The notes: a model not told the origin generated them from the letters alone. Shown: positions 35,944 through 44,475, counted from the first letter of the stretch. The stretch: DNA of 64,000 bases from Ferrimicrobium sp. (GCF_027364955.1 NZ_DAHXOI010000009.1:1-64000), one strand, 5' to 3'. Made by a program: numbers and translations.

Positions 35944-36872
35944 CGGGGCTCGAGTGTTGCTACGTCGATCACAAGCTTCCCGCGCACATGACCCTCCATC
36001 GAGGCCGCGAAGGCGGCTTTTGTCTCTGCGAGAGCAAAGTGCTCTTGAATCTCAACGTGGAGTTGACCGGAGTTGACCAGATTACTGAGGGCATCGAGGT
36101 CATTTGATGACGGTTGAACAAATACGTAATGGCCACCGTGGGCAACAATGGATGGGTCGGCGATCGTAGCGATGCGTTCTGCTCCCTTGAGTAGGTTGAT
36201 ACTCTCCTGGAGTGGCTCGCCGCCGTAGAGGTCGAGAACAGCCGTCGGCTTAATGGTCGCGAGTGTCTGGCGGGCGTCGGTGGGATGTGCGACGGGATGG
36301 GCGCCAAGCGACGCAAGGTATCCATGGTTGCCAGGGGATCCGGTGGCGTAGACTTCAGCTCCAAGGGACCGGGCGATCTGGATGGCAAAGCCTCCAACGC
36401 CCCCAGCTCCTCCGATGACAAGCAAGCGGTCCTCCGCATCGAGATGAAGGCGATGGACGAGTGCTTGGTAGGCGGTCAGGCCAGCTAGGGGGAGTGCGGC
36501 CGCCTCGCCGAACGAGAGTGAGGTGGGACGCTGTGCCAGCACCCGCTCTGGAACCGCAGTAAATTCTGCAAAGGTTCCGTGGTGGACAAAGTCCATGCGG
36601 GCGTAGCCAAAAACCTCATCGCCGACGCGTACCTGGGTGACCGATGGGCCGACTTCCTGCACGATGCCAGCGAGATCCCACCCGGGAACGACGGGAAAGA
36701 CCGAGGTCATCCGCGATCGCAGGCCTCCCGACATCACCTTCCAGTCCACGGGATTGACTGAGGCAGCAGCGACCTGGACTAAGACACTGTCGGGTCCGAG
36801 CTCAGGACGGTCAAGTTCACCGTACTCAAGAACATCGAGAGCACCAAACGTGTTGTAGTAGATGGCTTTCAT
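35940..36872 (-). CDS. zinc-independent NADP-dependent oxidoreductase (quinone reductase-like)
   Basis: This is a 310-residue medium-chain dehydrogenase/reductase. The N-terminal GroES-like domain has YNTFGALDVLEYGELDRPEL and NPVDWKVMSG; VVPGWDLAGIVQEVG is the usual PGxDxAG motif. The nucleotide-binding loop is LLVIGGAGGVGGFAIQIARS. Structural and catalytic zinc ligands are absent, as in quinone oxidoreductases. The ATG at 36872 has GAGAGGGG 8 nt upstream. A GTCAAGT/ACTTGAC inverted repeat lies 46 bp upstream and may be an operator. It is co-transcribed with the OCD-like gene. Confidence 0.9.
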   Translation of the reverse strand: MKAIYYNTFGALDVLEYGELDRPELGPDSVLVQVAAASVNPVDWKVMSGGLRSRMTSVFPVVPGWDLAGIVQEVGPSVTQVRVGDEVFGYARMDFVHHGTFAEFTAVPERVLAQRPTSLSFGEAAALPLAGLTAYQALVHRLHLDAEDRLLVIGGAGGVGGFAIQIARSLGAEVYATGSPGNHGYLASLGAHPVAHPTDARQTLATIKPTAVLDLYGGEPLQESINLLKGAERIATIADPSIVAHGGHYVFVQPSSNDLDALSNLVNSGQLHVEIQEHFALAETKAAFAASMEGHVRGKLVIDVATLEPR

Positions 36873-36917
36873 GGTTAAATACCCCTCTCAGGAGCGACCT
36901 GTGGCAGTATGGCCCTT

Positions 36918-36938
36918 GTCAAGTTTATGCGACTTGAC
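36918..36938. promoter_or_regulatory. inverted repeat, candidate operator for the oxidoreductase operon
   Basis: GTCAAGT (36918-36924) and ACTTGAC (36932-36938) are perfect 7-bp arms around a 7-nt spacer, 46 bp upstream of the oxidoreductase start. The same half-sites recur at 37318-37335 with a 2-nt spacer. Confidence 0.6.
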
Positions 36939-37317
36939 CAGAGTCCAGTTGCTGGATGTGTCTAGCAGCGACGTCCTTGAGCGATCGAGCGAGGGTTCCA
37001 AGTTGCCGAAACGGATCCCCTCCGAAAGCCCCACCGTTCTGAGGCGGGCTGCTCCTTCATCTTCAATGCTGGTCAGGTTGGGTTCCAAAGTGGCGACTCG
37101 TACGATCTCCTCGATCGCTACATCCGCCGACCTCCCCCCGGGGAGCGCGTGGATCAAGATCCGTGAGGTTGGAGTCGTTCTGGACACTTGGGCATTGCAA
37201 CCGCGTGAGCGTGCCCTCCGGAACTTCTCCTCCTGCGATGGTGGCCGGTGCGAACTCTGGAGAAGATCCCTTCGGGTCAAGGCCCGGTGGCCGGTGCGAA
37301 CCATTGGCCGAAGGGGC

Positions 37318-37335
37318 TGTCAAGTTTACTTGACA
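37318..37335. promoter_or_regulatory. 18-bp palindrome, MerR/SoxR-like candidate operator
   Basis: TGTCAAGT-TT-ACTTGACA has perfect 8-bp arms. It matches 13 of 18 positions of the SoxR box as I remember it (CCTCAAGTTAACTTGAGG). It lies 66 bp upstream of the gene at 37402. Confidence 0.6.
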
Positions 37336-37401
37336 TAGCTCCCATTCCTCGATAGGCTGAGCGTGGGTCTGCGCATTGGCGCGTGCGAGAGGAGGTCGGT
37401 G

Positions 37402-37761
37402 ATGGCTGAGGTGTTGGTCGAGGATGGAAAGCTCCACTTTCATTTCACGACGATGGAACATGTCCTTGGGGTCCATCGAGATCAATCGGTTGCTCGTGCC
37501 AGCGTGCAAGAGCTCCGTCTGGTGGATGAGCCGATTCAGTTCGTCCATGGCTTTCGTGTTGGGGAGGGAATCCCTGGCCGTGTCGCCGTTGGGAGCTTTA
37601 CAGGCGATGAACGAATACTTGCCGCGGTCCACTCTCATCAGCACAAGGGTCTGTTTGTCCGGCTTGGAGAGGGCCCCTTTGATGTGTGGGTGGTGGGGCT
37701 CGATGACCCACAAGCAACGGTGCGTGCACTCTCTGATGCAGGACTCTCCGTCACGCAATGA
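37402..37761 (+). CDS. conserved hypothetical protein, 119 residues
   Basis: I do not recognise a named family with confidence. The product is a mixed alpha/beta cytosolic protein without membrane segments. The pattern (FRVGEGIPGRVAVGSFTGDE, then AAVHSHQHKGLFVRLGEGPF, then VVGLDDPQATVRAL) resembles small actinobacterial proteins that may be PH-like. The ATG at 37402 has GGAGG 6 nt upstream, which favours it over the open frame beginning at 37363. The 18-bp palindrome upstream may regulate it. Confidence 0.78.
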   Translation: MAEVLVEDGKLHFHFTTMEHVLGVHRDQSVARASVQELRLVDEPIQFVHGFRVGEGIPGRVAVGSFTGDERILAAVHSHQHKGLFVRLGEGPFDVWVVGLDDPQATVRALSDAGLSVTQ

Positions 37762-37922
37762 CGGCAGCGCTGGAACCCTCCGAAGATGAGGCGTGCTGAT
37801 CGCCATCGAACATACGTCGTGGCGGGACAACGTGTGGATCATGCAAAGGCGTTGCGAGGGAGTGACGAGGTGGCGATCACGATGTTTGGAGTAACGTACT
37901 CGATCGTGGTACCGTCGGGCCG

Positions 37923-38603
37923 ATGAACAGTTCCGAGGCCAATCCGAACGATCGCGATGCGACGGCGATGATGAATGATGCACTGTTTGTCGGAGGGCTC
38001 GCAATGGCGGCGGAGGTGACCCTGACTGGGCTTCGCGGGGAGGCCGATGTGGACACACTCGACGTGATTGCATCTGCACGAAGTCTTCGTTTACTCACTG
38101 ACGATGCAATCGCGCGGCTTGTTCGGCGAGCTCGTACGGAACACCAGTCATGGGCGGCGATCGGCACGGCGCTTGGAACCTCACGTCAGGCGGCCTTTGA
38201 GCGCTACGCTACCGACACGGAACGTGAGCCCAGCACCGAAGAGCATTCGGTCCGTCTCTCCGTCGCATCAGCTCGAGAGGTCGCCCGATCATTTCTTGAT
38301 GGCTTTGTGACTCGAGAGTTCGCAACATGTCGTAGGCTGAGCGATCCACAGCTTGCGAGGGGGCTACCCGAGCCCGTTTTGGCAGCGTTGCTCGAGTCCG
38401 TTCGTCAGGATTTAGGGGAGATCTTAGAAGTCGGAGACTCTCGTATCACCTCATACGGTTCAATGCAGATTGTTGACACTCCCGTCGTGTTTTCGCGGGG
38501 CACGCGCATGGTCAGGGTGGTGGTTACCCCGTTAGGTCTCGCCGGTGGCTTCTTCCTGCTCGCCAGCGAGGTCGACCGACCCGTCGATGATGGTGATGAG
38601 TGA
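37923..38603 (+). CDS. hypothetical protein with HTH-like segment and DUF3887-like domain
   Basis: This is a 226-residue protein. The N-terminal half has a helix-turn-helix-like stretch (LVRRARTEHQSWAAIGTALG followed by TSRQAAFERYA), seen in many actinobacterial proteins of unknown role. The C-terminal half (about 115-215, beginning ARSFLDGFVTREFATCRRL) resembles DUF3887, a small alpha/beta domain that may bind ligand. It could be a regulator, but this is inference. The ATG at 37923 lacks a strong Shine-Dalgarno sequence. Confidence 0.75.
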   Translation: MNSSEANPNDRDATAMMNDALFVGGLAMAAEVTLTGLRGEADVDTLDVIASARSLRLLTDDAIARLVRRARTEHQSWAAIGTALGTSRQAAFERYATDTEREPSTEEHSVRLSVASAREVARSFLDGFVTREFATCRRLSDPQLARGLPEPVLAALLESVRQDLGEILEVGDSRITSYGSMQIVDTPVVFSRGTRMVRVVVTPLGLAGGFFLLASEVDRPVDDGDE

Positions 38604-38658
38604 CCACGTCGTGTGCAACCTTCGACCGGCCTCTTCGAGAATCCCGTGGTCGAAGTCG

Positions 38659-38871
38659 CTACTCCGGAAGCCTTGCTGGCCTCATTGCTTGAAAGGTCTC
38701 TGGGACGGCGGGTGCGAGGTTAGCAAACAGAGTGAGGACCTCGTTATAGGGGACGTGTCTGCTGCGTGCGATCTCACCAATGACCAAAGGATGAGAGCTG
38801 ATTTGTCGCGGGGAGACGGTCTCCGTTGCGGTGGTGATCCACCTGGATACCGACGTGTCGAGCAGGATCAC
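38659..38871 (-). pseudogene. truncated VapC-like PIN-domain toxin
   Basis: This 70-residue product opens like VapC (MILLDTSV, first catalytic Asp) and retains SHPLVIGEIARS (the Glu-containing second motif). It lacks about 15 residues after DTSV, and the C-terminal half with the remaining acidic residues is missing; VapC proteins are about 130 residues. It is therefore almost certainly inactive. Its GTG start overlaps the antitoxin stop (GTGA), the usual vapBC arrangement. Confidence 0.75.
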
Positions 38872-39062
38872 CCGAGGGGGCAGCGAAGAGGCGCTCGGGC
38901 GAAGTTAGGCTCACTCTCTCCGGGGCTTGCTAGGCGACGGGCGCTCTCTCGCTCGACCAGTGCACGCAGAGCCTCGTGAGCAAGAGTGCTCGTATCCGGG
39001 ATACCGGTGAGACGTTGGGTATCAGTGACCAAGTCGTCATCGAGTACAAGCGTGGTTCTCAT
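38868..39062 (-). CDS. VapB-like antitoxin
   Basis: This is a 64-residue protein of the type II VapB antitoxin family. It has an N-terminal ribbon-helix-helix-like segment, MRTTLVLDDDLVTDTQRLTG, and the conserved HEALRALVERESARRLA helix that binds the toxin. The ATG at 39062 has GGAGG 7 nt upstream. The partner toxin is truncated, so this is probably an orphan antitoxin on the way to loss, although it may still bind DNA or other VapC toxins. Confidence 0.8.
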   Translation of the reverse strand: MRTTLVLDDDLVTDTQRLTGIPDTSTLAHEALRALVERESARRLASPGESEPNFARAPLRCPLG

Positions 39063-39304
39063 GATGACACCTCCGCACTGATGTGAGCACGACAGGATGA
39101 TTATGCTCGTGCTTGGGTGGCACCACCGCGCAGGCCACAGACGTTTGCGCGCTCATCACGCCGGGACCGGCCGGTCGTTGTATCGACAGTCGATTGATGG
39201 GGAGCGACCTTTCATCCCTCGCCCTGGGTGTCGCAGGTGCTGAGGTGAACCGGCAAGAGATGGGGGTGGAGGCTGGTGGCCGGTAGGTGGACAACGAATG
39301 TGGC

Positions 39305-39310
39305 TATGCT
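39305..39310 (+). promoter_or_regulatory. putative -10 box of leaderless promoter (SPFH gene)
   Basis: TATGCT is followed by CAGCAT and the ATG at 39317. There is no Shine-Dalgarno sequence. Confidence 0.48.
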
Positions 39311-39316
39311 CAGCAT

Positions 39317-40204
39317 ATGAGCACGCTTATCGTTATCCTGATCGTCATCGTCCTGGTGATCGTGCTTGGCCTAGCGCTCTCTGTGCGCATCGTCAAACAA
39401 TACGAGATGGGTGTGGTCTTCCGTCTTGGTCGATTGCTTGGCACCCGTGGACCAGGTCTTCACCTGATCATACCGATCGTGGACAACCTGCGTCATGTGT
39501 CGCTGCGCATTGTGACGATGCCAATTCAATCGCAGGGAATCATTACGCGCGACAATGTCAGCGTTGATGTCTCGGCGGTCGCCTACTTCCGTGTCGGTGA
39601 TGCGGTGAAGTCGGTTGTTGCTATCGAAAATGTTGCAGTGGCGATTGATCAGATTGCCCAAACGACCCTGCGTAAGGTCGTTGGACAGCACTCGCTAGAC
39701 GAGACGCTTTCAGAGACAGATCGTATCAACTTGGATATTCGCCAGATTCTCGATGTGGCGACATTGGATTGGGGCGTGGAGGTAACCCTTGTTGAGCTCA
39801 AGGATATCCAACTCCCCGACAGCATGAAGCGGGCCATGGCGCGCCAGGCAGAGGCAGAACGCGAGAAGCGAGCCAAGATCATCAACGCTGAGGGAGAATC
39901 GATGGCGGCAGCGGCACTCGGCGATGCCTCGGACATCATGATGGCACACCCGCTAGCCCTCCAGCTGCGTAACCTGCAGAGCTTGGTGGATATCGCTGCC
40001 GATAAGAACTCAACCGTGATCTTCCCCGCTCCATTGATGACCACCATCGCCGAACTCGGTTCCTTCTTGAGCGGGGAGAAGGCGGCTTCGCTCTTGCCGC
40101 TGGCAAGTCTCACCCCAATCGTTGCCACCGGCGATGCAACCAAGACCGGCGATGCAACCAAGACCGGGGAGCCGTTGACTCCTGATGTACCGCTGGTTCC
40201 ATAG
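39317..40204 (+). CDS. SPFH/band 7 (slipin/stomatin-like) membrane protein
   Basis: This is a 295-residue protein with an N-terminal hydrophobic anchor (about 3-24). An SPFH domain follows ([20 protein letters not shown], then [19 protein letters not shown]) and a coiled-coil [18 protein letters not shown] typical of stomatins and slipins. The tail carries a duplicated five-residue repeat (GDATK twice). Such proteins organise membrane microdomains and often partner with NfeD proteins, which are not adjacent here. The ATG at 39317 fits a leaderless start; the frame is open to 39287 without ribosome-binding sites. Confidence 0.93.
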   Translation: MSTLIVILIVIVLVIVLGLALSVRIVKQYEMGVVFRLGRLLGTRGPGLHLIIPIVDNLRHVSLRIVTMPIQSQGIITRDNVSVDVSAVAYFRVGDAVKSVVAIENVAVAIDQIAQTTLRKVVGQHSLDETLSETDRINLDIRQILDVATLDWGVEVTLVELKDIQLPDSMKRAMARQAEAEREKRAKIINAEGESMAAAALGDASDIMMAHPLALQLRNLQSLVDIAADKNSTVIFPAPLMTTIAELGSFLSGEKAASLLPLASLTPIVATGDATKTGDATKTGEPLTPDVPLVP

Positions 40205-40453
40205 ACGTGCGGATGATCAGGCGACGATGGGTCCGACCGCAGATAGGGTGGGACTCGCTCCTTTGGGGCGATGCCGTGGCATGATCGTCTGACTGAGAGC
40301 GGTTCGCTGTGGCGAGACGGATAGACCAGAGTTGGCGAGGGGGGCCGGTACCAACGTTGCCGAAGGTACAGCCTGGAGGCAATACCCACGGGTCGCGCGG
40401 TGTCTTGTCTGTGTGGTCGAGACGAACCTAGGCCGCCAAAAAGAGCAGTGACC

Positions 40454-42418
40454 CTAGCGAAGCTCGGCCTCAAGTTTTGCGAGCACCTCGGGGTCCTCGA
40501 GCCCGGTGACATCGCCAGAGGTGTGACCGTCTACTACCAACTCTTTGAGCAGTCGGCGAACGATTTTTCCGGATCGTGTGCGGGGCATAGTGGAGAGAAG
40601 GTAGACGCTTTGTGGTCGTGCGATCGCCCCGATCTCGTCGGTGATCTTTTGTTTGAGCACGTCCTCGGTGATGTCGGTCGCGGCAGCGGATAACGAGACG
40701 AAGGCGACCGGCACCTGTCCCTTTGTCTCGTCATCGACACCGACGACGGCAGCTTCGGCAACACCGGGCACACTGAGAAGTGCGCTTTCCATCTCCATGG
40801 TGGAAAGGCGGTGACCAGCGACATTGATCACGCCATCAACCCGCCCGACGACCCAGATGTGTCCATCGCCATCAACAAGGGCTGCGTCAGCGGTGTCATA
40901 GCGGTGAGCGCCAAAGCGAGTGAAGTACTGGGCGCGATAGCGTTCCGGGTCGTTCCAAATGGTACGAAACATCGTTGGAAATGGCTGGGTCAACAGGAGA
41001 TATCCGACCTTACCGGGACCGACCGGTTCACCGGATTCATCGACAATCTCAAAGGCGTGACCAGGGAGGGCCAGACCGCAGGAACCTGGCTTGGAGCGAG
41101 TGATGCCCACCGCGGAGGAGGTCCAAGCGCTGCCAGTCTCCGATTGGCCATAGGTATTGTTGATCTCGATCTCAGGGGCGCCAACGTTGTCATGAACCCA
41201 GTTCCACGTCTTTGCGTCAAGAGGCTCCCCGACCAGGCCAATGAGCTTCAAGCTCGATAGATCATGTGCTTTGGCGAGGGATTCGCCGTTGCGAGCGAGC
41301 ATCCGGAGGAAGGTCGGTGCCGTGAAGATTTTGGTGATATGAAGCTTCTCAATCAGCTCATACGCCCGGTCGGGCGTTGGATAGTCGAGGGCTCCCTCAA
41401 AGGCCACCATGGTGGCTCCATGAGCGAGGCCGCCAACGAGTTCGAAGATCGGGAAGGTGAGCCAGCCAGTGTCTGCCGTGCACCAATAGATATCCTCAGG
41501 TCCAAGATCGAGGGACCAGAGCACATCATGGTACGTTCCCACTAGGAAGCCGGTCCCTGTGTGGACGAGACCCTTCGGTTTGGCGGTTGTGCCACTCGTG
41601 TAGATGATAAAGGCGGGTTCGTTCGCCTCGATTGCGACGGGATCTGCCCGGTTGGGAGTCGCGGCGAGGAGTTCATCGAAGTAGTGGTCCCTGCCGGCTC
41701 GCATCGTCACCTTGGCACCTGTTCGGCGTACGACGACGACATGTTCGATGCTTTCGAGGCGATCGAGCACACTGTCAAGGGTGGCCTTTAGCGGTACCGG
41801 TCGACCGCGCCGCATCGACTCATCGGCAGTGATGACGACTTTGGCTGAGGTATCGACGATACGATCGGCGAGCGCGCTTGCCGAGAAGCCGGAGAAGATG
41901 ATGTTGTAGATGGCACCGACTCGAAAACACGCGTGGACAGCGGCGAAGGTTTCGAGCAGATTCGGTAGGTATATTGCGACCCGATCACCCTTGGTTACAC
42001 CGAGATCAGTGAGCGCTTGGGCAAAGCGAGCGGTGGTATCGAGCAGCTCCTCGTAGGTCCATGATCGTTCGGATCCGTCTTCTCCAACCCAGTGCAGCGC
42101 GACTTTGGTCGGATTCTCACGAGCATGGCGGTCGATGCAATTCACGCTCACATTCATGGTGGCGCCGTCGAAGAAGCGATATCCGGTTGCAAAATCTCCA
42201 CCGAGTGCGACGGTCGATGGCCAACCGTCCATCCACTCGAAACTGTTGGCGACCTCTTGCCAGTAGGCACCGAGATCGTGAAGGGAGCGCTGATAGAGAT
42301 CCCAAAACTCAGCCTCGGTTGTGACCGGCAACCGCGATGAAGGGGTGAGGGATGGCGGAACAAGGTGGCTATCACGCACCATTGGCGGTAGATCAGGCAG
42401 GTTGTCGTTCGAAGTCAT
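40454..42418 (-). CDS. acetyl-CoA/acyl-CoA synthetase (AMP-forming)
   Basis: This is a 654-residue enzyme of the ACS/propionyl-CoA synthetase branch. The N-terminal FWDLYQRSLHDLGAYWQEVA and YRFFDGATMNVSVNCIDRH are acetyl-CoA-synthetase-like. The AMP-binding core shows YTSGTTAKPKGLVH, NNTYGQSETGS and the hinge Asp in VVGRVDGVINVAGHRLST. The catalytic lysine is in RTRSGKIVRR, where acetylation often regulates the family. Activation of acetate or propionate is the likely reaction. I chose the ATG at 42418 following AAGGGGGG; the ATG three bases earlier is too close to it. Confidence 0.92.
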   Translation of the reverse strand: MTSNDNLPDLPPMVRDSHLVPPSLTPSSRLPVTTEAEFWDLYQRSLHDLGAYWQEVANSFEWMDGWPSTVALGGDFATGYRFFDGATMNVSVNCIDRHARENPTKVALHWVGEDGSERSWTYEELLDTTARFAQALTDLGVTKGDRVAIYLPNLLETFAAVHACFRVGAIYNIIFSGFSASALADRIVDTSAKVVITADESMRRGRPVPLKATLDSVLDRLESIEHVVVVRRTGAKVTMRAGRDHYFDELLAATPNRADPVAIEANEPAFIIYTSGTTAKPKGLVHTGTGFLVGTYHDVLWSLDLGPEDIYWCTADTGWLTFPIFELVGGLAHGATMVAFEGALDYPTPDRAYELIEKLHITKIFTAPTFLRMLARNGESLAKAHDLSSLKLIGLVGEPLDAKTWNWVHDNVGAPEIEINNTYGQSETGSAWTSSAVGITRSKPGSCGLALPGHAFEIVDESGEPVGPGKVGYLLLTQPFPTMFRTIWNDPERYRAQYFTRFGAHRYDTADAALVDGDGHIWVVGRVDGVINVAGHRLSTMEMESALLSVPGVAEAAVVGVDDETKGQVPVAFVSLSAAATDITEDVLKQKITDEIGAIARPQSVYLLSTMPRTRSGKIVRRLLKELVVDGHTSGDVTGLEDPEVLAKLEAELR

Positions 42419-42544
42419 CATTCCCCCCTTGGTTATGCGACCGATGGTTAGGAGACCTAATCTATCGCTTATTTGTGTCACGAGCAACTTTTCTTCGTTG
42501 CTCCCACCAGGCGGGGAATGATGACGAAGCCCGTGGCTTGCCGC

Positions 42545-42871
42545 CTAGGCTGACTGCTCCTCGTCGTCATCGACGACCACCTCATTGCCGCGATTGATCC
42601 AAGCGATGGTGCCTCCTGCTACCGAAACCGACTCGTAGCCAGCACTTCGTAGCGCCTCCGCAGCCCGTAGACTTCTGCCGCCCGAGGCGCAGATGACGTA
42701 GTGGCGAGTATTTGGGATGGCATCAAGGTTGTCGGCCAGGCTGGAGAGTGGTACGTTGACCGCCCCTGGTACGTGGCCAGCCGCATACTCCCACTCCTCA
42801 CGGACATCGATGATCTCCATCTCATCGCCGTGCATAGCTTCGAATTCGTGAATTTGAATCTCGAGGTCCAA
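42545..42871 (-). CDS. single-domain rhodanese-like protein
   Basis: This is a 108-residue rhodanese domain with IIDVREEWEYAAGHVPGAVN and the active-site loop YVICASGGRSLRAA, whose cysteine carries the persulfide. The C-terminus is acidic. It probably handles sulfane sulfur in the cytoplasm. The start is TTG at 42871 with GGAGG about 6 nt upstream. A palindrome of the CsoR/CstR type (ATACC...GGTAT) lies 24 bp upstream, pointing to persulfide- or copper-responsive control. Confidence 0.9.
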   Translation of the reverse strand: MDLEIQIHEFEAMHGDEMEIIDVREEWEYAAGHVPGAVNVPLSSLADNLDAIPNTRHYVICASGGRSLRAAEALRSAGYESVSVAGGTIAWINRGNEVVVDDDEEQSA

Positions 42872-43366
42872 TGGACTCCTCCTTCGTGTGTTTCATACCT
42901 ATTGGGGTATCTTCATTCTACCGGGTCTGCGTGCGTTGGTGATGAAATGGGTGCCGGTGATCGGTCGCGGAGTGGCTGGCTGTTATTTGTGAACGACCAG
43001 TTCAAGATAGAGATGATGAATTCTGAACGGCTTTGATGTCTCCGTCATTTCGAGATAGAAGAACATCCATATCTGATATCGTGACGGGGGTGCGCGTGAC
43101 GGGATACTCTCATCAGCCGGTTGCTATGTGTAGGTTGGAGATTGAGACGGTGCGTGGATGACTAGTTGGAGTTGTTGCACATCTCCGGCGCTCCGCAGCT
43201 ATTGGTACCTAGAGGGGCGATGTCATGGTTGGACTCGATCAGTACGTGGCATGGCCGGCGTCAAGAAGTTCGCTTTCATCAGGTGGCGGCTGTTGCGTAT
43301 CGGATGTCATTGGGGCTGGCGATGGGTGATAGGGCCTGGAGCACAAGAGCAATCCGCTGGTGCCGG
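42872..43366. other. intergenic region with a candidate CstR/CsoR site
   Basis: This gap lies between the rhodanese start and the end of the sigma-factor fusion gene. The left end carries the palindrome at 42895-42910. The rest has no supported gene; open frames here have neither ribosome-binding sites nor recognisable domains. Confidence 0.45.
42895..42910. promoter_or_regulatory. CsoR/CstR-like palindrome upstream of rhodanese
   Basis: ATACCTATTGGGGTAT has perfect ATACC/GGTAT arms with 6 nt between them. CsoR-family operators (copper or persulfide sensors) have this GTATACC..GGTATAC-type structure, and CstR sites typically control rhodanese genes. No csoR/cstR gene is in the window. Confidence 0.55.
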
Positions 43367-44182
43367 CTACGTGGGGGATGCTGGTTCGCCATGACTGTGA
43401 TGTTCGGTGGCCAACTTCATCGTGATGCGTTTGGCGAGGTCGGTTGGGACGACAGTGTTGGGATCGCGCAAAGATCCAAGTGATGCGGTGACGCCGACCA
43501 AGGAGGTGTACAGACTTGGACAGGTAGCGCAGGAGGCAAGGTGTGCCTCAAGGAGGGAGGCCTGTTCTGCCGGGAGATCACCGTCGATGTAATCGGATAC
43601 TTGGTAACGCGCATCCGCACAACTCATCACCACATTTCGATTTGCCACTCTTCGTTCTGCTCCTTTGGCGAGACTTGTCACGAGCATCATGCGACCGCGG
43701 CGGAGTCGTTGTTTGATGGCGGGTAGCCCGGCTCCTAGCATGGCTGCGATTTCGGGTGAGGACCACCCCTCCGCATCGTGAAGCACGACGACCTCTCGGT
43801 ATTTGACGGGCAGATGAAAGAGGGCCTCCTGTAGTTCGCCTCTCAGCTCCAGCCGTTCCAAAATCATCTCGGCGTCCACTCGATAACGTTCGTCATTCCA
43901 GGTGGACTCCACCTCTTCAACCAAGTTTTCATGCGACTGATGCCGGCTACGATCGATCGCGATATTCCGCAGGATCTGGTGAAGCCAGCTCCGCAAGGGT
44001 GTCTGGTTGTGAAACTGGGTTTGGCGTTCCAAGGCGCGAATCAGCGTTTCGCCAACGACATCCTCGGCCTCTGCTGGTCGGCCGATCAGTGAGTAGGCAT
44101 AACGATAGAGACCCGGGATCTCTAGCGAGAGAAGGTCCCCAAAATCTAGTTCGGGAACCTTCTGATCGTCATCGGTATTCAT
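43367..44182 (-). CDS. ECF sigma factor fused to a zinc-finger anti-sigma domain
   Basis: This is a 271-residue protein. Region 2 (about 20-85, including PLRSWLHQILRNIAIDRSRH) and region 4 (about 112-168, LPVKYREVVVLHDAEGWSSP, then EIAAMLGAGLPAIKQRLRRG) define an ECF sigma factor. After a short linker comes a zf-HC2/ZAS-type domain: Cys188 and the H-X3-C-X2-C motif His214-Cys218-Cys221 (HLASCATC). The fusion suggests redox or metal autocontrol in one polypeptide. The ATG at 44182 lies 7 nt after TAGTCT with no Shine-Dalgarno, so leaderless transcription is likely. No separate anti-sigma gene is adjacent. Confidence 0.9.
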   Translation of the reverse strand: MNTDDDQKVPELDFGDLLSLEIPGLYRYAYSLIGRPAEAEDVVGETLIRALERQTQFHNQTPLRSWLHQILRNIAIDRSRHQSHENLVEEVESTWNDERYRVDAEMILERLELRGELQEALFHLPVKYREVVVLHDAEGWSSPEIAAMLGAGLPAIKQRLRRGRMMLVTSLAKGAERRVANRNVVMSCADARYQVSDYIDGDLPAEQASLLEAHLASCATCPSLYTSLVGVTASLGSLRDPNTVVPTDLAKRITMKLATEHHSHGEPASPT

Positions 44183-44189
44183 CTAGCAA

Positions 44190-44195
44190 AGACTA
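44190..44195 (-). promoter_or_regulatory. putative -10 box of leaderless promoter (sigma fusion gene)
   Basis: On the minus strand TAGTCT is followed by seven bases and the ATG at 44182. Confidence 0.45.
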
Positions 44196-44250
44196 CGCCT
44201 GATCGAAACACGCTCGCGCATTCGGTTCCAGCGGCCCTGGAATGTCGTGC

Positions 44251-44475
44251 CTATCGACCGATGTGGTGCTTCTTGCTGTCATCGCGGGTGCTGATCTTGG
44301 CCATGCTATAGAGCGGGCAATAGGAGGTCGATCCCGTGACGACCATCACGGCTGCCACGATAAAGAGGATGATGCCCCAAGCGCTACTGGCCCCGACAAC
44401 GAAAGCAAGGACGATAGCGGCGGCTGCGATGACGATTCGAACGATACGGTCTGTGGTTCCAACGGTCTTCTTCAT
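44251..44475 (-). CDS. DUF2892 family (YgaP-type) small membrane protein
   Basis: This is a 74-residue protein with the DUF2892 pattern. It begins MKKTVGTTDRIVRIVIAAAA, has two hydrophobic helices (about 12-29 and 32-47), then GSTSYCPLYSMAKISTR. This matches the family's CPLY segment, also found in the membrane part of some rhodaneses such as YgaP. The function is unknown; links to sulfur or thiol chemistry are suspected from such fusions. The ATG at 44475 has AAAGGGAGA upstream. Confidence 0.88.
   Translation of the reverse strand: MKKTVGTTDRIVRIVIAAAAIVLAFVVGASSAWGIILFIVAAVMVVTGSTSYCPLYSMAKISTRDDSKKHHIGR

Larger units (their letters stand above)
36873..37401. other. divergent intergenic region with two related palindromes
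   Basis: This region separates the oxidoreductase (minus) from the 119-residue gene (plus). Both ends hold GTCAAGT/ACTTGAC palindromes. A 16-bp direct repeat (GGTGGCCGGTGCGAAC) occurs at 37240-37255 and 37286-37301. Open frames on both strands between the palindromes have no recognisable domain. A minus-strand ATG inside the right palindrome begins a frame that stops after 19 codons. Confidence 0.5.

Noticed and set aside
37063-38079. 338-codon open frame on the minus strand
   Set aside because: It runs antisense through the well-supported gene at 37402-37761 and part of 37923-38603; a shadow frame.
39649-40512. 287-codon open frame on the minus strand
   Set aside because: It is antisense to the SPFH gene, whose domain is unmistakable.
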